Assembly: GCF_002291425.1 (NCBI RefSeq)
Contig: NZ_CP014136.1
Location: 3,596,001-3,660,000, forward strand
Origin: Gibbsiella quercinecans
GTDB lineage: Bacteria; Pseudomonadota; Gammaproteobacteria; Enterobacterales; Enterobacteriaceae
Length of the DNA: 64,000 nt
Direction of reading: 5' to 3'
Position 1 is the stretch's first letter. Every line of letters starts with the position of its first letter. The translations under genes were made by a program, and so were the position numbers. The notes beneath the pieces were generated by a model that had not been told where the DNA came from, made no database searches, and worked only from the letters and a program-made list of their open reading frames with translations. Positions 47,676-56,105 of the stretch are shown one piece after another.

Positions 47676-47702
47676 GGCGGCACTGCAAAAGTGCCGCCTT
47701 TT
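47676..47702 (+). terminator. Intrinsic terminator of the aminotransferase gene
   Basis: A 9-bp stem GGCGGCACT / AGTGCCGCC with a 5-base loop is followed by TTTT, seven bases after the stop. Confidence 0.9.
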
Positions 47703-47889
47703 ATCTGCGGCGCGCCACTGCCCAATATCGAACGTACTCTCAAGCGCGGCCCTGCGCTTTAGCCAAACACCCAGTGCTTTATCTTTGCAGATAGCGTGCA
47801 CAGTGGCATAAAACCATTACACTAGAATGGACTTCTTTTTTTCATAAGCGCAGATTGGCCATAACGTCTGCAATTGGATAAAAATCAAC

Positions 47890-49659
47890 GTGTTTACTGG
47901 CCTGAATAAAAACGAAGAAAAAAAACTGGCTACGCTTGAGCTGCTTAAAGCCGAAGACAACGTGCGCGATCGGGCGTTGGGTGAGTTTGCATGGCTGGCG
48001 AGCATGGTCATGGGCGTGCCAGGCTATTTCGTGACGATTTTTGATAATGCCTATCAAAACATCAAATTCGCAAAAAATGTGCCTTTTTCTGTTGGCCGGC
48101 AGCCGATGGCCGAAGCCTTGTATCAGCAAGCGCTGGCGGCCGGCGGCCCCGTTATCTGCCCAGATACGCGTGCCGATCAGCGGTTCAAAAACCACCGCGT
48201 GGCTCGCGATGGCTCCGTTATCTTCTATGCGGCGGCGCCGTTGCGAACGCGGGATGGCTATGTGTTGGGTTCGCTCTGTGTAGTCGATCGCTGCCCGCAT
48301 CACCCGTCGCAAGACGATATCGCCAGCTTTCTGCGCATTGCTGCGCTGGCCAGCGTTTATCTTGAGTCCCGTTACTCGATTGGCCGTATTGATGCCTTGA
48401 CCGAGCTACCGAACCGGCGGCAACTGCATCTGGACATTGAAAAACTGGCTGAAGAAGGGGTGCATACGTCTTACAGTTTGATTCTCTTTGACTGTATTGA
48501 TATGCCCAGAGCCTATGAGCTTTCCCGTTATCTGGGGGTCGCGGCGGTAGAACGCATGTTGAAAGACTTCAGTTCATTGCTGCGCCTGCGGCTTAATCTG
48601 CGGAAAAAAACGGTGTTATATGCCTTTGCCACCGGCCGGTATGCGGTTTTGGTTAAATCGCGCAATGCCAAACGGCTTATTCAAAAAGCGGCATCCCTGG
48701 CGTCAACGGATGCAAACATCACCACCGACGTGAATATCACGCTTGATATCCATGCTGGCTATGTTTCGTTTAAACCGGTTCAGGCTTCGGTACATGAGGT
48801 TTTTCGCCATGCGATCAGCGCCCTGCATGAAGCCATCAGGCAAATGCGGCCTGTTCAACCCTTTGATGTTGAACTGGATAAAAGAAGAAACGATGAGTTC
48901 AGGCTGCTGTACGATCTCGGTGAGGCGATAGAATCCGAAGGGCAGATTTACCTGGTCTATCAGCCGAAAGTCTCGCTGGCGGACGGCCATATGGAAGGCG
49001 TGGAAGCGCTGTTGCGCTGGCAGCACCCGGCGAGGGGGAATATCTCCCCGGCAACGATCATTGCGCTGGCGGAGAAAACCAGCGTGATGGCCGATATTAC
49101 CAAATGGGTTATCGCCAGGGCGCTGGCGCAACTTAAAGAATGGCGCGCCATGGGCATTCGCATCCCTATTTCGATCAACGTGAACGTCAGCGATTTATCG
49201 CAACCCGGCTTTGCCGACCGGCTGGAAGAACAGGTGCATGCCGCCGGCCTTATCCCCGCCGATTTGCGCATTGAGTGCCTGGAAACGGAAAAGGTGCTGG
49301 AAAGCACCGTCGCCCTGCATGAACTGGGGCTGCTAAGGCAAATAGGTTTCTGGATTTTGCTGGATGATTTCGGCGCCGGGTATAGCAATATCAACTATCT
49401 GCGCCGTATACCGTTGGATATTATCAAGCTCGACAGCTCGTTAATCAGCCAGATCACTACGGATCCCGGCAGCCGTATTATTGTCAGAAATGTCATTGTG
49501 ATGCTGAAAGAGCTGGACTATATCGTGCTTGCCGAAGGGGTCGAAGATGAGGAAACGGCGCTGATGCTCAAGGAATTCGGCTGTGATGAGGCGCAAGGCT
49601 ATTATTTTTCCAAACCGGTTTCACCCAAGCAAATCCAGGCCTTGCTGTTAGGCCCGTAG
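47890..49659 (+). CDS. GAF - degenerate GGDEF - EAL c-di-GMP phosphodiesterase
   Basis: The 589-residue cytoplasmic protein has a GAF sensor (about residues 15-160), a GGDEF-like domain (about 170-315) and an EAL domain (about 335-585). The GGDEF signature is lost (FATGRYAVLV in its place), so no cyclase activity is expected. The EAL catalytic set is complete: EGVEALLRW, INVNVSD, ECLETE, LDDFGAGYSN, IIKLD, AEGVE and AQGYYFSKP. It should hydrolyse c-di-GMP in response to a ligand at GAF. The start is GTG 47890, with a weak ribosome site. It is convergent with a diguanylate cyclase gene. Confidence 0.9.
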   Translation: MFTGLNKNEEKKLATLELLKAEDNVRDRALGEFAWLASMVMGVPGYFVTIFDNAYQNIKFAKNVPFSVGRQPMAEALYQQALAAGGPVICPDTRADQRFKNHRVARDGSVIFYAAAPLRTRDGYVLGSLCVVDRCPHHPSQDDIASFLRIAALASVYLESRYSIGRIDALTELPNRRQLHLDIEKLAEEGVHTSYSLILFDCIDMPRAYELSRYLGVAAVERMLKDFSSLLRLRLNLRKKTVLYAFATGRYAVLVKSRNAKRLIQKAASLASTDANITTDVNITLDIHAGYVSFKPVQASVHEVFRHAISALHEAIRQMRPVQPFDVELDKRRNDEFRLLYDLGEAIESEGQIYLVYQPKVSLADGHMEGVEALLRWQHPARGNISPATIIALAEKTSVMADITKWVIARALAQLKEWRAMGIRIPISINVNVSDLSQPGFADRLEEQVHAAGLIPADLRIECLETEKVLESTVALHELGLLRQIGFWILLDDFGAGYSNINYLRRIPLDIIKLDSSLISQITTDPGSRIIVRNVIVMLKELDYIVLAEGVEDEETALMLKEFGCDEAQGYYFSKPVSPKQIQALLLGP

Positions 49660-49708
49660 TCAGCGGGCGCTATCACATTTTCTCACGCGGCGTTTAGATG
49701 GCCGGCAA

Positions 49709-51262
49709 TCAACTGTAGACGGTCACGCGGTTGCGCCCGCCGGCTTTGGCACGATACAGCGCCTGATCGGCATAGTTGAGCACATCGTCGGCGTTGGCGT
49801 TATCCTGGCTGAATGCCACGCCAACCGAGATGGTGACCGTGTGCCCGGCGATCAGGCTATTCGCTTCGATTCCGGCGCGCAGGCGTTCAGCGATATCATG
49901 CCCCTGAGCCGGATCGGCGTTTGGCATCAGCACCAGAAATTCCTCTCCCCCCAGGCGGAACACCACATCCTCTTCACGGCAATAGCGGGTCAGCAACTGT
50001 GCCACCTTTTTGATGGTTTCGTCGCCGGTTTCATGGCCCCAGGTATCGTTAACCTGTTTGAAATGGTCAATATCTATCGCCAATGCGGTGAAGTCTTGCT
50101 TAATGACCTGCCACTGCTCCAGCTTGAACTGCAGCCCCCGCCGGTTCAACAGACCGGTCATAGGATCGGTCAGCGTTTCTTGGCGTAACTCATTCATATT
50201 TTTGTTCAGCAGCGTCAGGCCGACAAGCAGCGCGCGTTTAATCTCGCGGGATTCGAAATACCATGAGCGAATAATACTGATATTTTCAATCGTCTTCGGC
50301 GAGTTCATTTGCCTGGCCTGCACGGCAAGCTGCCATAATGGTCTTGCCAGGAACAGCGAGATGATTAGCGCCAGAATGGTAGTGAGGATGCCCCAGGGCG
50401 CGGCGTTCCAAATCACGCGCTGCTGTAAAACGGTGAGTGGATGCAGGGTGGTCGACACGGGTTTATCCACCAGCACCGTCCAGCCGGATGAGGGGATCAA
50501 CGCAAAGCCGGCCAGCGTTTGCTCCTGTGTCGTGCTGCCAAGCAACGCTGAATCGCTGGTTTCGTGGTCAAACAGGCCAGAGGACCACGGTTCCAATTTC
50601 CCACCCTTTTTATCGTTGTCATACAATACGTTGCCGTCGGCATCCATCACGCGCAGGCGCGTGCCGTCGCGGTAGTATTGCTGGCCGAGCAGCAGGTTCA
50701 AAATACTGTTCTTTTCAAGATAAATAGAGCCGCCAACCAAGCCAAGCCGTTCCCCATTCTTATTCTTTATTGGGGCGGTGATCAGCACCACATAGTTATG
50801 GTTTGCGGTGACAAACGGCGGGCTGACTGCCGGTGCGTCTAAATGGAGCGCCTTATCCAGCGCATCGTTGGTCGCCACTCTTCCCTTGGCATTCAAATTT
50901 TCCGGCGCAATGGTGCGAACCAACCTGTAGTTATTCAGCACCAATACCGAATTGAAACTGCTGGTTTGCCCGTGTAGCCGGCGGACTTCGCTTTCGAGCA
51001 GCGCATCATTATTAAAGTCGTTGCCGAGTATTTTTGCGCTCCAGCTAAGCTGTGCGAAGGCGTTTTGCAAGAACAGTTCGGTGGTATTGGCCAGCTTTAT
51101 TGCCGCCACGCGGTTTGATTCCTGCGTGTTGTTAAACATCACCTCGCGCTGCACGTGAAATGCCGCCAGCAGTATGTTCAGTGCTGTGATGAGAATGCTG
51201 GCAATCACCAGGCTGGTAATGAGATAGCGGAGATCAATCCGTGGCAACAGCTTATGGAACAT
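49709..51262 (-). CDS. Membrane diguanylate cyclase with periplasmic Cache-like sensor
   Basis: The 517-residue protein has two membrane segments (about residues 12-32 and 290-310) flanking a large periplasmic domain of dCache type (SVLVLNNYRLVRTIAPEN, ITAPIKNKNGERLGLVGG). The C-terminal GGDEF domain has an intact GGEEF signature (RLGGEEFLVLMP). RxxD five residues before it (REED) is the product-inhibition I-site. It makes c-di-GMP from GTP. ATG 51262 was chosen because it directly precedes the membrane anchor. The upstream extension has no such sense. Confidence 0.92.
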   Translation of the reverse strand: MFHKLLPRIDLRYLITSLVIASILITALNILLAAFHVQREVMFNNTQESNRVAAIKLANTTELFLQNAFAQLSWSAKILGNDFNNDALLESEVRRLHGQTSSFNSVLVLNNYRLVRTIAPENLNAKGRVATNDALDKALHLDAPAVSPPFVTANHNYVVLITAPIKNKNGERLGLVGGSIYLEKNSILNLLLGQQYYRDGTRLRVMDADGNVLYDNDKKGGKLEPWSSGLFDHETSDSALLGSTTQEQTLAGFALIPSSGWTVLVDKPVSTTLHPLTVLQQRVIWNAAPWGILTTILALIISLFLARPLWQLAVQARQMNSPKTIENISIIRSWYFESREIKRALLVGLTLLNKNMNELRQETLTDPMTGLLNRRGLQFKLEQWQVIKQDFTALAIDIDHFKQVNDTWGHETGDETIKKVAQLLTRYCREEDVVFRLGGEEFLVLMPNADPAQGHDIAERLRAGIEANSLIAGHTVTISVGVAFSQDNANADDVLNYADQALYRAKAGGRNRVTVYS

Positions 51263-51781
51263 AATGATCGCCTCTGACTGGTGGGTAAACGTGAAGCGAT
51301 ATGGCGGTTTGCTGCCGTATCCGCATGCCATGGTGTGGGCCGAGAGGCGTGTAAGGATGACCGTAAATGGCATCTGTCTCGGGTTGGCTGATAAATGCCT
51401 CGGATGATCTTAGGATCGCTATCTTCTGTCAATGAAAAACGGTGTAATTTCACCCGCTTTCGCCGCGGCGTTTGGCGGGGTTTTCCGTGCGCGGCATTGG
51501 GCTGAAAGATAAGCGGAGGGGGGTATTAGCCCACACGGCCGGCAGGAATAAATATTTCTGCCGAAAAAGGGCGATGTAACATAAATATGCAGGGAAGTGT
51601 GTCACACTGTGCGAGGTAAAACTGCACAAATTTTCGCCTGCAAAACGGTTTTGTTCTGGCGGTGAATCACAGAATAAAGCCATGCTCTGGTGTTATAAAC
51701 CGGCCTGAATAGCCAAATACAGCGGCTATGGGCGGAACCTGTGTTCATATTGGGAATTATCCATCACAGAGATAAATAATT
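51263..51781. other. 519-bp gap between divergent cyclase and acyltransferase genes
   Basis: No gene is supported on either strand. The gap must hold the divergent promoters. I see no clear operator or hairpin that I can name. Confidence 0.4.
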
Positions 51782-52705
51782 ATGGCTCGATGGCCTGCTC
51801 TGCAGTTGTGTCATTTCCATCCCCGCTATTGGAGCCTGTGGTTTGGGCTGGCGGTTCTCTTCTTACTGGTTCAGTTACCTTATGCATTTTTGTTGGCGTT
51901 AGGCTGCCGCCTGGGGCGCCTTTCCATGCGCTTTATGAAGCGCCGCGTCGCCATTGCCAAACGCAATCTGGCATTAAGCTTCCCCCATCGTTCCGCCAGC
52001 GAGTTGGAAACGCTGCTGATAGATAATTTCTCTTCACTGGGTATCGGGCTGATGGAAACCGGGATGGCCTGGTTCTGGTCCGATCGGCGCATCAAAAAGT
52101 GGTTCAGCGTGACGGGGGCAGAGAATTTGGCGGCCGCCAGCGCTTGCCAGCGTGGCGTGATCGTCATCGGCGTGCACTTTATGACGCTGGAGCTGCATTT
52201 CAGGCTGCTTGGGCATTGCCGGCCAATGACAGTCATGTACCGGCCGCATAATAACGCGGTGCTGGAAATCATGCAGAAATGGGGGCGTGAGCGTTCTGGC
52301 AATACGTTGGTTGACCGTAAAAACCTGATTGGCATGGTGCATATTTTGCGCAACGACGGCGTTGTCTGGTTTGCCCCCGATCATGACAACGGGCCGAAAG
52401 GCAGCGTGTTCGTGCCGTTTTTTGCCGTTAAGCAAGCAGCCACCAGCAATGGGACGTTCACCATCGCCAGGCTGGCAAAACCGGCGTTGATCAGCGCCGT
52501 GGTGGTGCGTAACCCCGACGGCTCTGGGTATCAGCTCAATATCTCACCGGAACTGCATCATTACCCGTATGACGATAATCTGGCGGCGGCAAACTATGTG
52601 AACCGCGTTATCGAGCAGGAAATTATGAAAGCGCCGGAGCAATATCTTTGGCTACATCGCCGCTTCAAAACCCGCCCGCCCGGCGAAGCCTCTTGCTACT
52701 CGTAA
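51782..52705 (+). CDS. Lipid A late acyltransferase (LpxL/LpxP family)
   Basis: The 307-residue inner-membrane protein transfers a secondary acyl chain to (Kdo)2-lipid IVA. It has an N-terminal anchor (about residues 18-42), then the HX4(D/E) catalytic motif as HFMTLE (about residue 130), RPHNN and the FAPDHDNGP stretch. LpxL, LpxM and LpxP share these features. The overall form is LpxL/LpxP-like, and I cannot decide between the laurate enzyme and the cold-induced palmitoleate enzyme. Confidence 0.87.
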   Translation: MARWPALQLCHFHPRYWSLWFGLAVLFLLVQLPYAFLLALGCRLGRLSMRFMKRRVAIAKRNLALSFPHRSASELETLLIDNFSSLGIGLMETGMAWFWSDRRIKKWFSVTGAENLAAASACQRGVIVIGVHFMTLELHFRLLGHCRPMTVMYRPHNNAVLEIMQKWGRERSGNTLVDRKNLIGMVHILRNDGVVWFAPDHDNGPKGSVFVPFFAVKQAATSNGTFTIARLAKPALISAVVVRNPDGSGYQLNISPELHHYPYDDNLAAANYVNRVIEQEIMKAPEQYLWLHRRFKTRPPGEASCYS

Positions 52706-52710
52706 AAAAC

Positions 52711-52743
52711 GCGCATCGCCCGCTATTTGGCGGGTTAATGCGC
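52711..52743. terminator. Bidirectional terminator between convergent genes
   Basis: A two-part stem (GCGCAT / ATGCGC and CCCGC / GCGGG, with small internal loops) is preceded by AAAAAAC on the left, which gives a T-run for the minus-strand esterase transcript. Confidence 0.7.
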
Positions 52744-52745
52744 CG

Positions 52746-53348
52746 TCAGTGGCCAACGCGAGCAATAAACGTTTCCGCCAGGCTAACGCCAGTGGCGGAC
52801 AGGCTATGGCCAAGCCCCGCCAGCACGTGCAGTTCGCTATCAACGCCTGCCTGCTGCAGTGCGTGCTGCGCCCGTTCGCTTTCCTGCCATGGGATCACGT
52901 TGTCGGCGTCGCCATGGATCAACGCGACCGGCGTATCCAAGGCGAACTGGGCGGCGGCAGGCGGCACCAGCCGGCCGGAAAAGGCCACGATGGCCCCGTA
53001 GCGGCTACGGCCGGAAGCGATGGTATCCAGCGCCATAATCGATCCCTGGGAAAAGCCCACCAACACCACCTGCTGGGGGCGATCGGCCAGGCCGTGCTGC
53101 GCCATGATCTGGGCAATGGTCTGGTCGAATCCCGCGCGGGCAGCCACGATGCGCTCCAGGCGGTTGTTTTCGGTCACGCCGTCGACGCTAAACCATTGGT
53201 AGCCGCCGCCGTAATTGAACGGCCACGGCGCATTGGGCATGGCGAAGCTGGCATTGGGCCAGCGTTGCTGCCAGATCTGCGGCAGTTGCGTAAAATCATC
53301 GCCCCGGCTGCCAACGCCGTGCAAAAAGATTATCAATGATGGGGTCAT
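52746..53348 (-). CDS. ypfH: Carboxylesterase YpfH
   Basis: The 200-residue alpha/beta hydrolase is of the phospholipase/carboxylesterase type. The opening LIIFLHGVGSRGDDF gives the oxyanion hole, the nucleophile Ser is in VGFSQGSIMA, Asp is in IHGDADNVIP and His is in GLGHSLS. E. coli YpfH has esterase activity on short acyl esters. It is followed downstream on the minus strand by the terminator and preceded by the yqjG gene 18 bp away, so the two may be cotranscribed. Confidence 0.88.
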   Translation of the reverse strand: MTPSLIIFLHGVGSRGDDFTQLPQIWQQRWPNASFAMPNAPWPFNYGGGYQWFSVDGVTENNRLERIVAARAGFDQTIAQIMAQHGLADRPQQVVLVGFSQGSIMALDTIASGRSRYGAIVAFSGRLVPPAAAQFALDTPVALIHGDADNVIPWQESERAQHALQQAGVDSELHVLAGLGHSLSATGVSLAETFIARVGH

Positions 53349-53366
53349 CAGTTTTCCTCGTTGCCG

Positions 53367-54317
53367 TTATTCAGCCAACATCGGCCCGATGGGCACGATG
53401 CCATTCGGGTTCAGCGCCTTGATGGAATAATACCCCTGCTTGATGTGATCAATATTGACCGTCTCTTTGACGCCGGGGATAGCCAGTATCGCCATCATAT
53501 AGCGATGCAGCGCAGGGTAGTCTTTGAGTTGGCGCAGGTTGCATTTAAACAGGCCGTGATAGGCCACGTCGAAGCGCACCAGGGTGACGAACAGGCGAAT
53601 ATCCGCCTCGGTAAACTGTGTGCGCAACAGCCAGGGGCCGGCCTGCGCCAGCCGTGCTTCCAGTTCGTCCAGCATGGCGAATACGCCGTTGGCCGCTTCC
53701 TCGTAGGCCGCCTGGGTTGTCGCAAAGCCCGCGCGATAGACGCCATTGTTCAACTGCGGGTAAATGCGTGCATTCAGTGCGTCAATTTCGGGCGCCAATG
53801 CTGCCGGGTAAAGCGAGTAGTCATCGTTGGCCAGCGGGCCAAACCCGCTGTCCAGCATGCGCAAGATATCGGCCGATTCATTATTGACGATGGTTTGGCG
53901 CTTTTTATCCCACAGCACCGGCACCGTGGCCCGGCCGGTATAGTGGGCGTCCGCGCGGGTATAGAGTTCGTGAATATAATCGGTGCCGTTCAGGGTATCG
54001 CGAGTGGCGCCCGGGTAATCGCCGAAGCGCCAGCCCTGATCGCCCAGATAAGGCTCCACCACCGAAACGGCGATCGCCTGTTCCAGCCCTTTCAGTTTCC
54101 GCGCCATCAGGGTGCGGCTGGCCCAGGGGCAGATCAGCGCCACATACAGATGATAGCGGCCCGGCTCCGCCTGGAAGCCGGCATCGCCGGTTGGGCCAGC
54201 GCTGCCATCGGGCGTGACCCAGTGGCGAAAGCTTGATTGCTGGCGCAGAAAGCGCCCTTGCTTATCTGAAGCCTGCACCGGGTGCCAGTCCGCCATCCAT
54301 TTACCGTCAACTAACAT
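53367..54317 (-). CDS. yqjG: Glutathionyl-hydroquinone reductase YqjG
   Basis: The 316-residue protein is of the Xi-class glutathione transferase type. The catalytic cysteine is in ALICPWASRT (about residue 62), and the N-terminal thioredoxin-like domain is followed by the all-helical domain (FTEADIRLFVTLVRFD). It reduces glutathionyl-hydroquinones to hydroquinones. ATG 54317 (MLVDGKWMADW) was chosen over a 14-codon extension because it has AGGAGG upstream and fits the family. It lies next to yqjF, as in E. coli. Confidence 0.92.
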   Translation of the reverse strand: MLVDGKWMADWHPVQASDKQGRFLRQQSSFRHWVTPDGSAGPTGDAGFQAEPGRYHLYVALICPWASRTLMARKLKGLEQAIAVSVVEPYLGDQGWRFGDYPGATRDTLNGTDYIHELYTRADAHYTGRATVPVLWDKKRQTIVNNESADILRMLDSGFGPLANDDYSLYPAALAPEIDALNARIYPQLNNGVYRAGFATTQAAYEEAANGVFAMLDELEARLAQAGPWLLRTQFTEADIRLFVTLVRFDVAYHGLFKCNLRQLKDYPALHRYMMAILAIPGVKETVNIDHIKQGYYSIKALNPNGIVPIGPMLAE

Positions 54318-54387
54318 GGTTTCCTCCTGCCTGGGCCGCTGTGGGCTATGCGGTGGCACCCTGGCGATTGCAGAGTGCCTGCGTGGG

Positions 54388-54795
54388 TTATTTGCGTTTG
54401 CAGCTTGGTTTCAGAGCATAAGGGCCGTCGCCGATCAGTGCCAGGGAAATCAGGCCGACAATCCACAGCGCCGGGAATTCCCAACCGCCGTTCGGGTTAT
54501 TGAAGAAGAACCCTGCGTGAATGTGCACGCTGAAAATCGCCCCCAGCAGGATCGGGATCGAAAGCAGCGCGGTAATACGGCTCCAGATGCCAAGCAGCAG
54601 CGTTACGGCGGTAAACAGTTCCCACAAAATGGTCACGTAAGCCAGCCAGCCCGGCAGGCCGATGGAACCAAAGAAAGCCGCGGTGCCGCTTGGCGTAAAG
54701 ACAAAAATTTTCATCCCGGCGTGGGCAAAAAACAGAATGCTTAATGCTACACGCAGCAGCAGGGCGGCATACGGGGCGGTTTTGTTATCGATCAT
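54388..54795 (-). CDS. yqjF: DoxX family membrane protein YqjF
   Basis: The 135-residue inner-membrane protein has four hydrophobic helices and the DoxX pattern (LLLRVALSILFFAHAGMKI, GIWSRITALLSIPILLGAIF). In E. coli it pairs with yqjG. A role in quinone or redox maintenance is suggested by context only. It probably forms one operon with yqjG and ypfH. Confidence 0.9.
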   Translation of the reverse strand: MIDNKTAPYAALLLRVALSILFFAHAGMKIFVFTPSGTAAFFGSIGLPGWLAYVTILWELFTAVTLLLGIWSRITALLSIPILLGAIFSVHIHAGFFFNNPNGGWEFPALWIVGLISLALIGDGPYALKPSCKRK

Positions 54796-54884
54796 GTTGG
54801 TATCCTCAAATTAACGTCATTGCTGTAGGAACAAGATACACTCTTTCCTGTATCCGCATTAATCCGCCAAAATGAGATTTATTA

Positions 54885-55814
54885 TTACGTTTTTGATAAT
54901 AATGACTGCCAGCCTTGATCCCATTCCGGTTCCCCACGGTAGTGTTCAACCAGAAAGTTGATCAGCGTACGCACCGTGCCGGCCAGTGAACGGGCCGCCG
55001 GGTAAACGGCATAAATACCCAGCGCGGGCGATTCCATGGTTTGCAACACGGCGGTCACTTCGCCGCGCTGCAGGCTGGGGCCGGCGATAAAGCTGGGGAT
55101 ACGGGTGATGCCCAGCCCCTGTTTGGCCGCGACCAGGCAGGCTTCGGCGTTGGAAAAGTGCAGGCGGCCGGGAATGGTCACCGTTTGCTCTTTGCCCGCC
55201 AGGGTGAATTTCCAGCTAAAGGGATCGTGGAAGTTGGTATCGATAATGCAACTGTGCTCCAGCAGCGCCTGCGGGGTTTGCGGCACCCCGCAGCGTGCCA
55301 GATAGGCCGGGGAAGCCAGGTAAACGATGCGCGCATCGCATAGCCTGCGGGCGATCATGCTGCTGTCGGCCAGATTGCCGATGCGTATTGCCAGATCGTA
55401 CCCCTCATCGACCAGATGCACTAAGCGATCGGCGAAGTTCACATCCAGGTGGATATCCGGATACAGGCTGGCAAACTCGGTCAGCGCCAGGGTTAATTGC
55501 GCCGAGCCGAACGAAATGGGGGCGGAAAGGCGCAGGCGGCCAGAGGGCATCGCCGCTTCGTTGCGGATCGCAATATCCAGCGTATCCAATTCCTCCAGCA
55601 GCAGCTTGATGCGCTCATAATAGGCTTTGCCCACATCGGTTGGTGCCAGCGCGCGGGTGGTGCGTTTGAATAACTGCACGCCAAGATAGGTTTCCAGGCG
55701 GCTGACCAGCCGCGAGGCCTGGGCTGCGCTGGTATTCATCCGCTCAGCGGCTTTGGCAAAACTGCCGAGTTCATAGATCGCGACAAACATGCGATCGCAG
55801 CTCAAGCGCTCCAT
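54885..55814 (-). CDS. LysR-type regulator upstream of yqjF-yqjG
   Basis: The 309-residue regulator has the helix-turn-helix GSFAKAAERMNTSAAQASRLVSRLET (about residues 17-42) and a co-inducer domain of the aromatic-response type (SAPISFGSAQLTLAL). It is in the same direction as yqjF-yqjG and 90 bp upstream, so it may control them, perhaps in response to quinone-type compounds. Confidence 0.9.
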   Translation of the reverse strand: MERLSCDRMFVAIYELGSFAKAAERMNTSAAQASRLVSRLETYLGVQLFKRTTRALAPTDVGKAYYERIKLLLEELDTLDIAIRNEAAMPSGRLRLSAPISFGSAQLTLALTEFASLYPDIHLDVNFADRLVHLVDEGYDLAIRIGNLADSSMIARRLCDARIVYLASPAYLARCGVPQTPQALLEHSCIIDTNFHDPFSWKFTLAGKEQTVTIPGRLHFSNAEACLVAAKQGLGITRIPSFIAGPSLQRGEVTAVLQTMESPALGIYAVYPAARSLAGTVRTLINFLVEHYRGEPEWDQGWQSLLSKT

Positions 55815-56036
55815 CTTGATTCCACCCCGTTTATTGACCCGCGATTACTGTAACACAGGCGTTCACCCGCGCGTGAAATAGAGATTACGGCTTCGAGTAA
55901 ATAATATAATGAAACTGGTCTTCTTTATATTGATTATATAAATACTACTTTATGGTTATTTAATTTACAGCCGTTGAGTAATATCGATAAATTAATTTTC
56001 ACCCGGCGGTGTTAATAATTTATGGATAAAAAAAGC

Positions 56037-56050
56037 ATGATCGCGATCAT
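56037..56050. promoter_or_regulatory. FNR-like palindrome upstream of the siderophore receptor
   Basis: The perfect 14-bp palindrome ATGATCGCGATCAT contains TGAT-N4-ATCA, the core of the FNR site (TTGAT-N4-ATCAA). It lies 56 bp before the receptor start. Confidence 0.45.
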
Positions 56051-56074
56051 TAAAATAAGCGTTTGCTAAACGTA

Positions 56075-56090
56075 GTATAAAGCTTTATAC
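56075..56090. promoter_or_regulatory. Perfect 16-bp palindrome before the siderophore receptor
   Basis: GTATAAAGCTTTATAC is perfectly self-complementary and ends 15 bp before the ATG. It could be an operator overlapping the -10 element (TATAAA) or an mRNA hairpin over the ribosome site. Confidence 0.45.
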
Positions 56091-56105
56091 AACGCTGGGT
56101 GGAAT

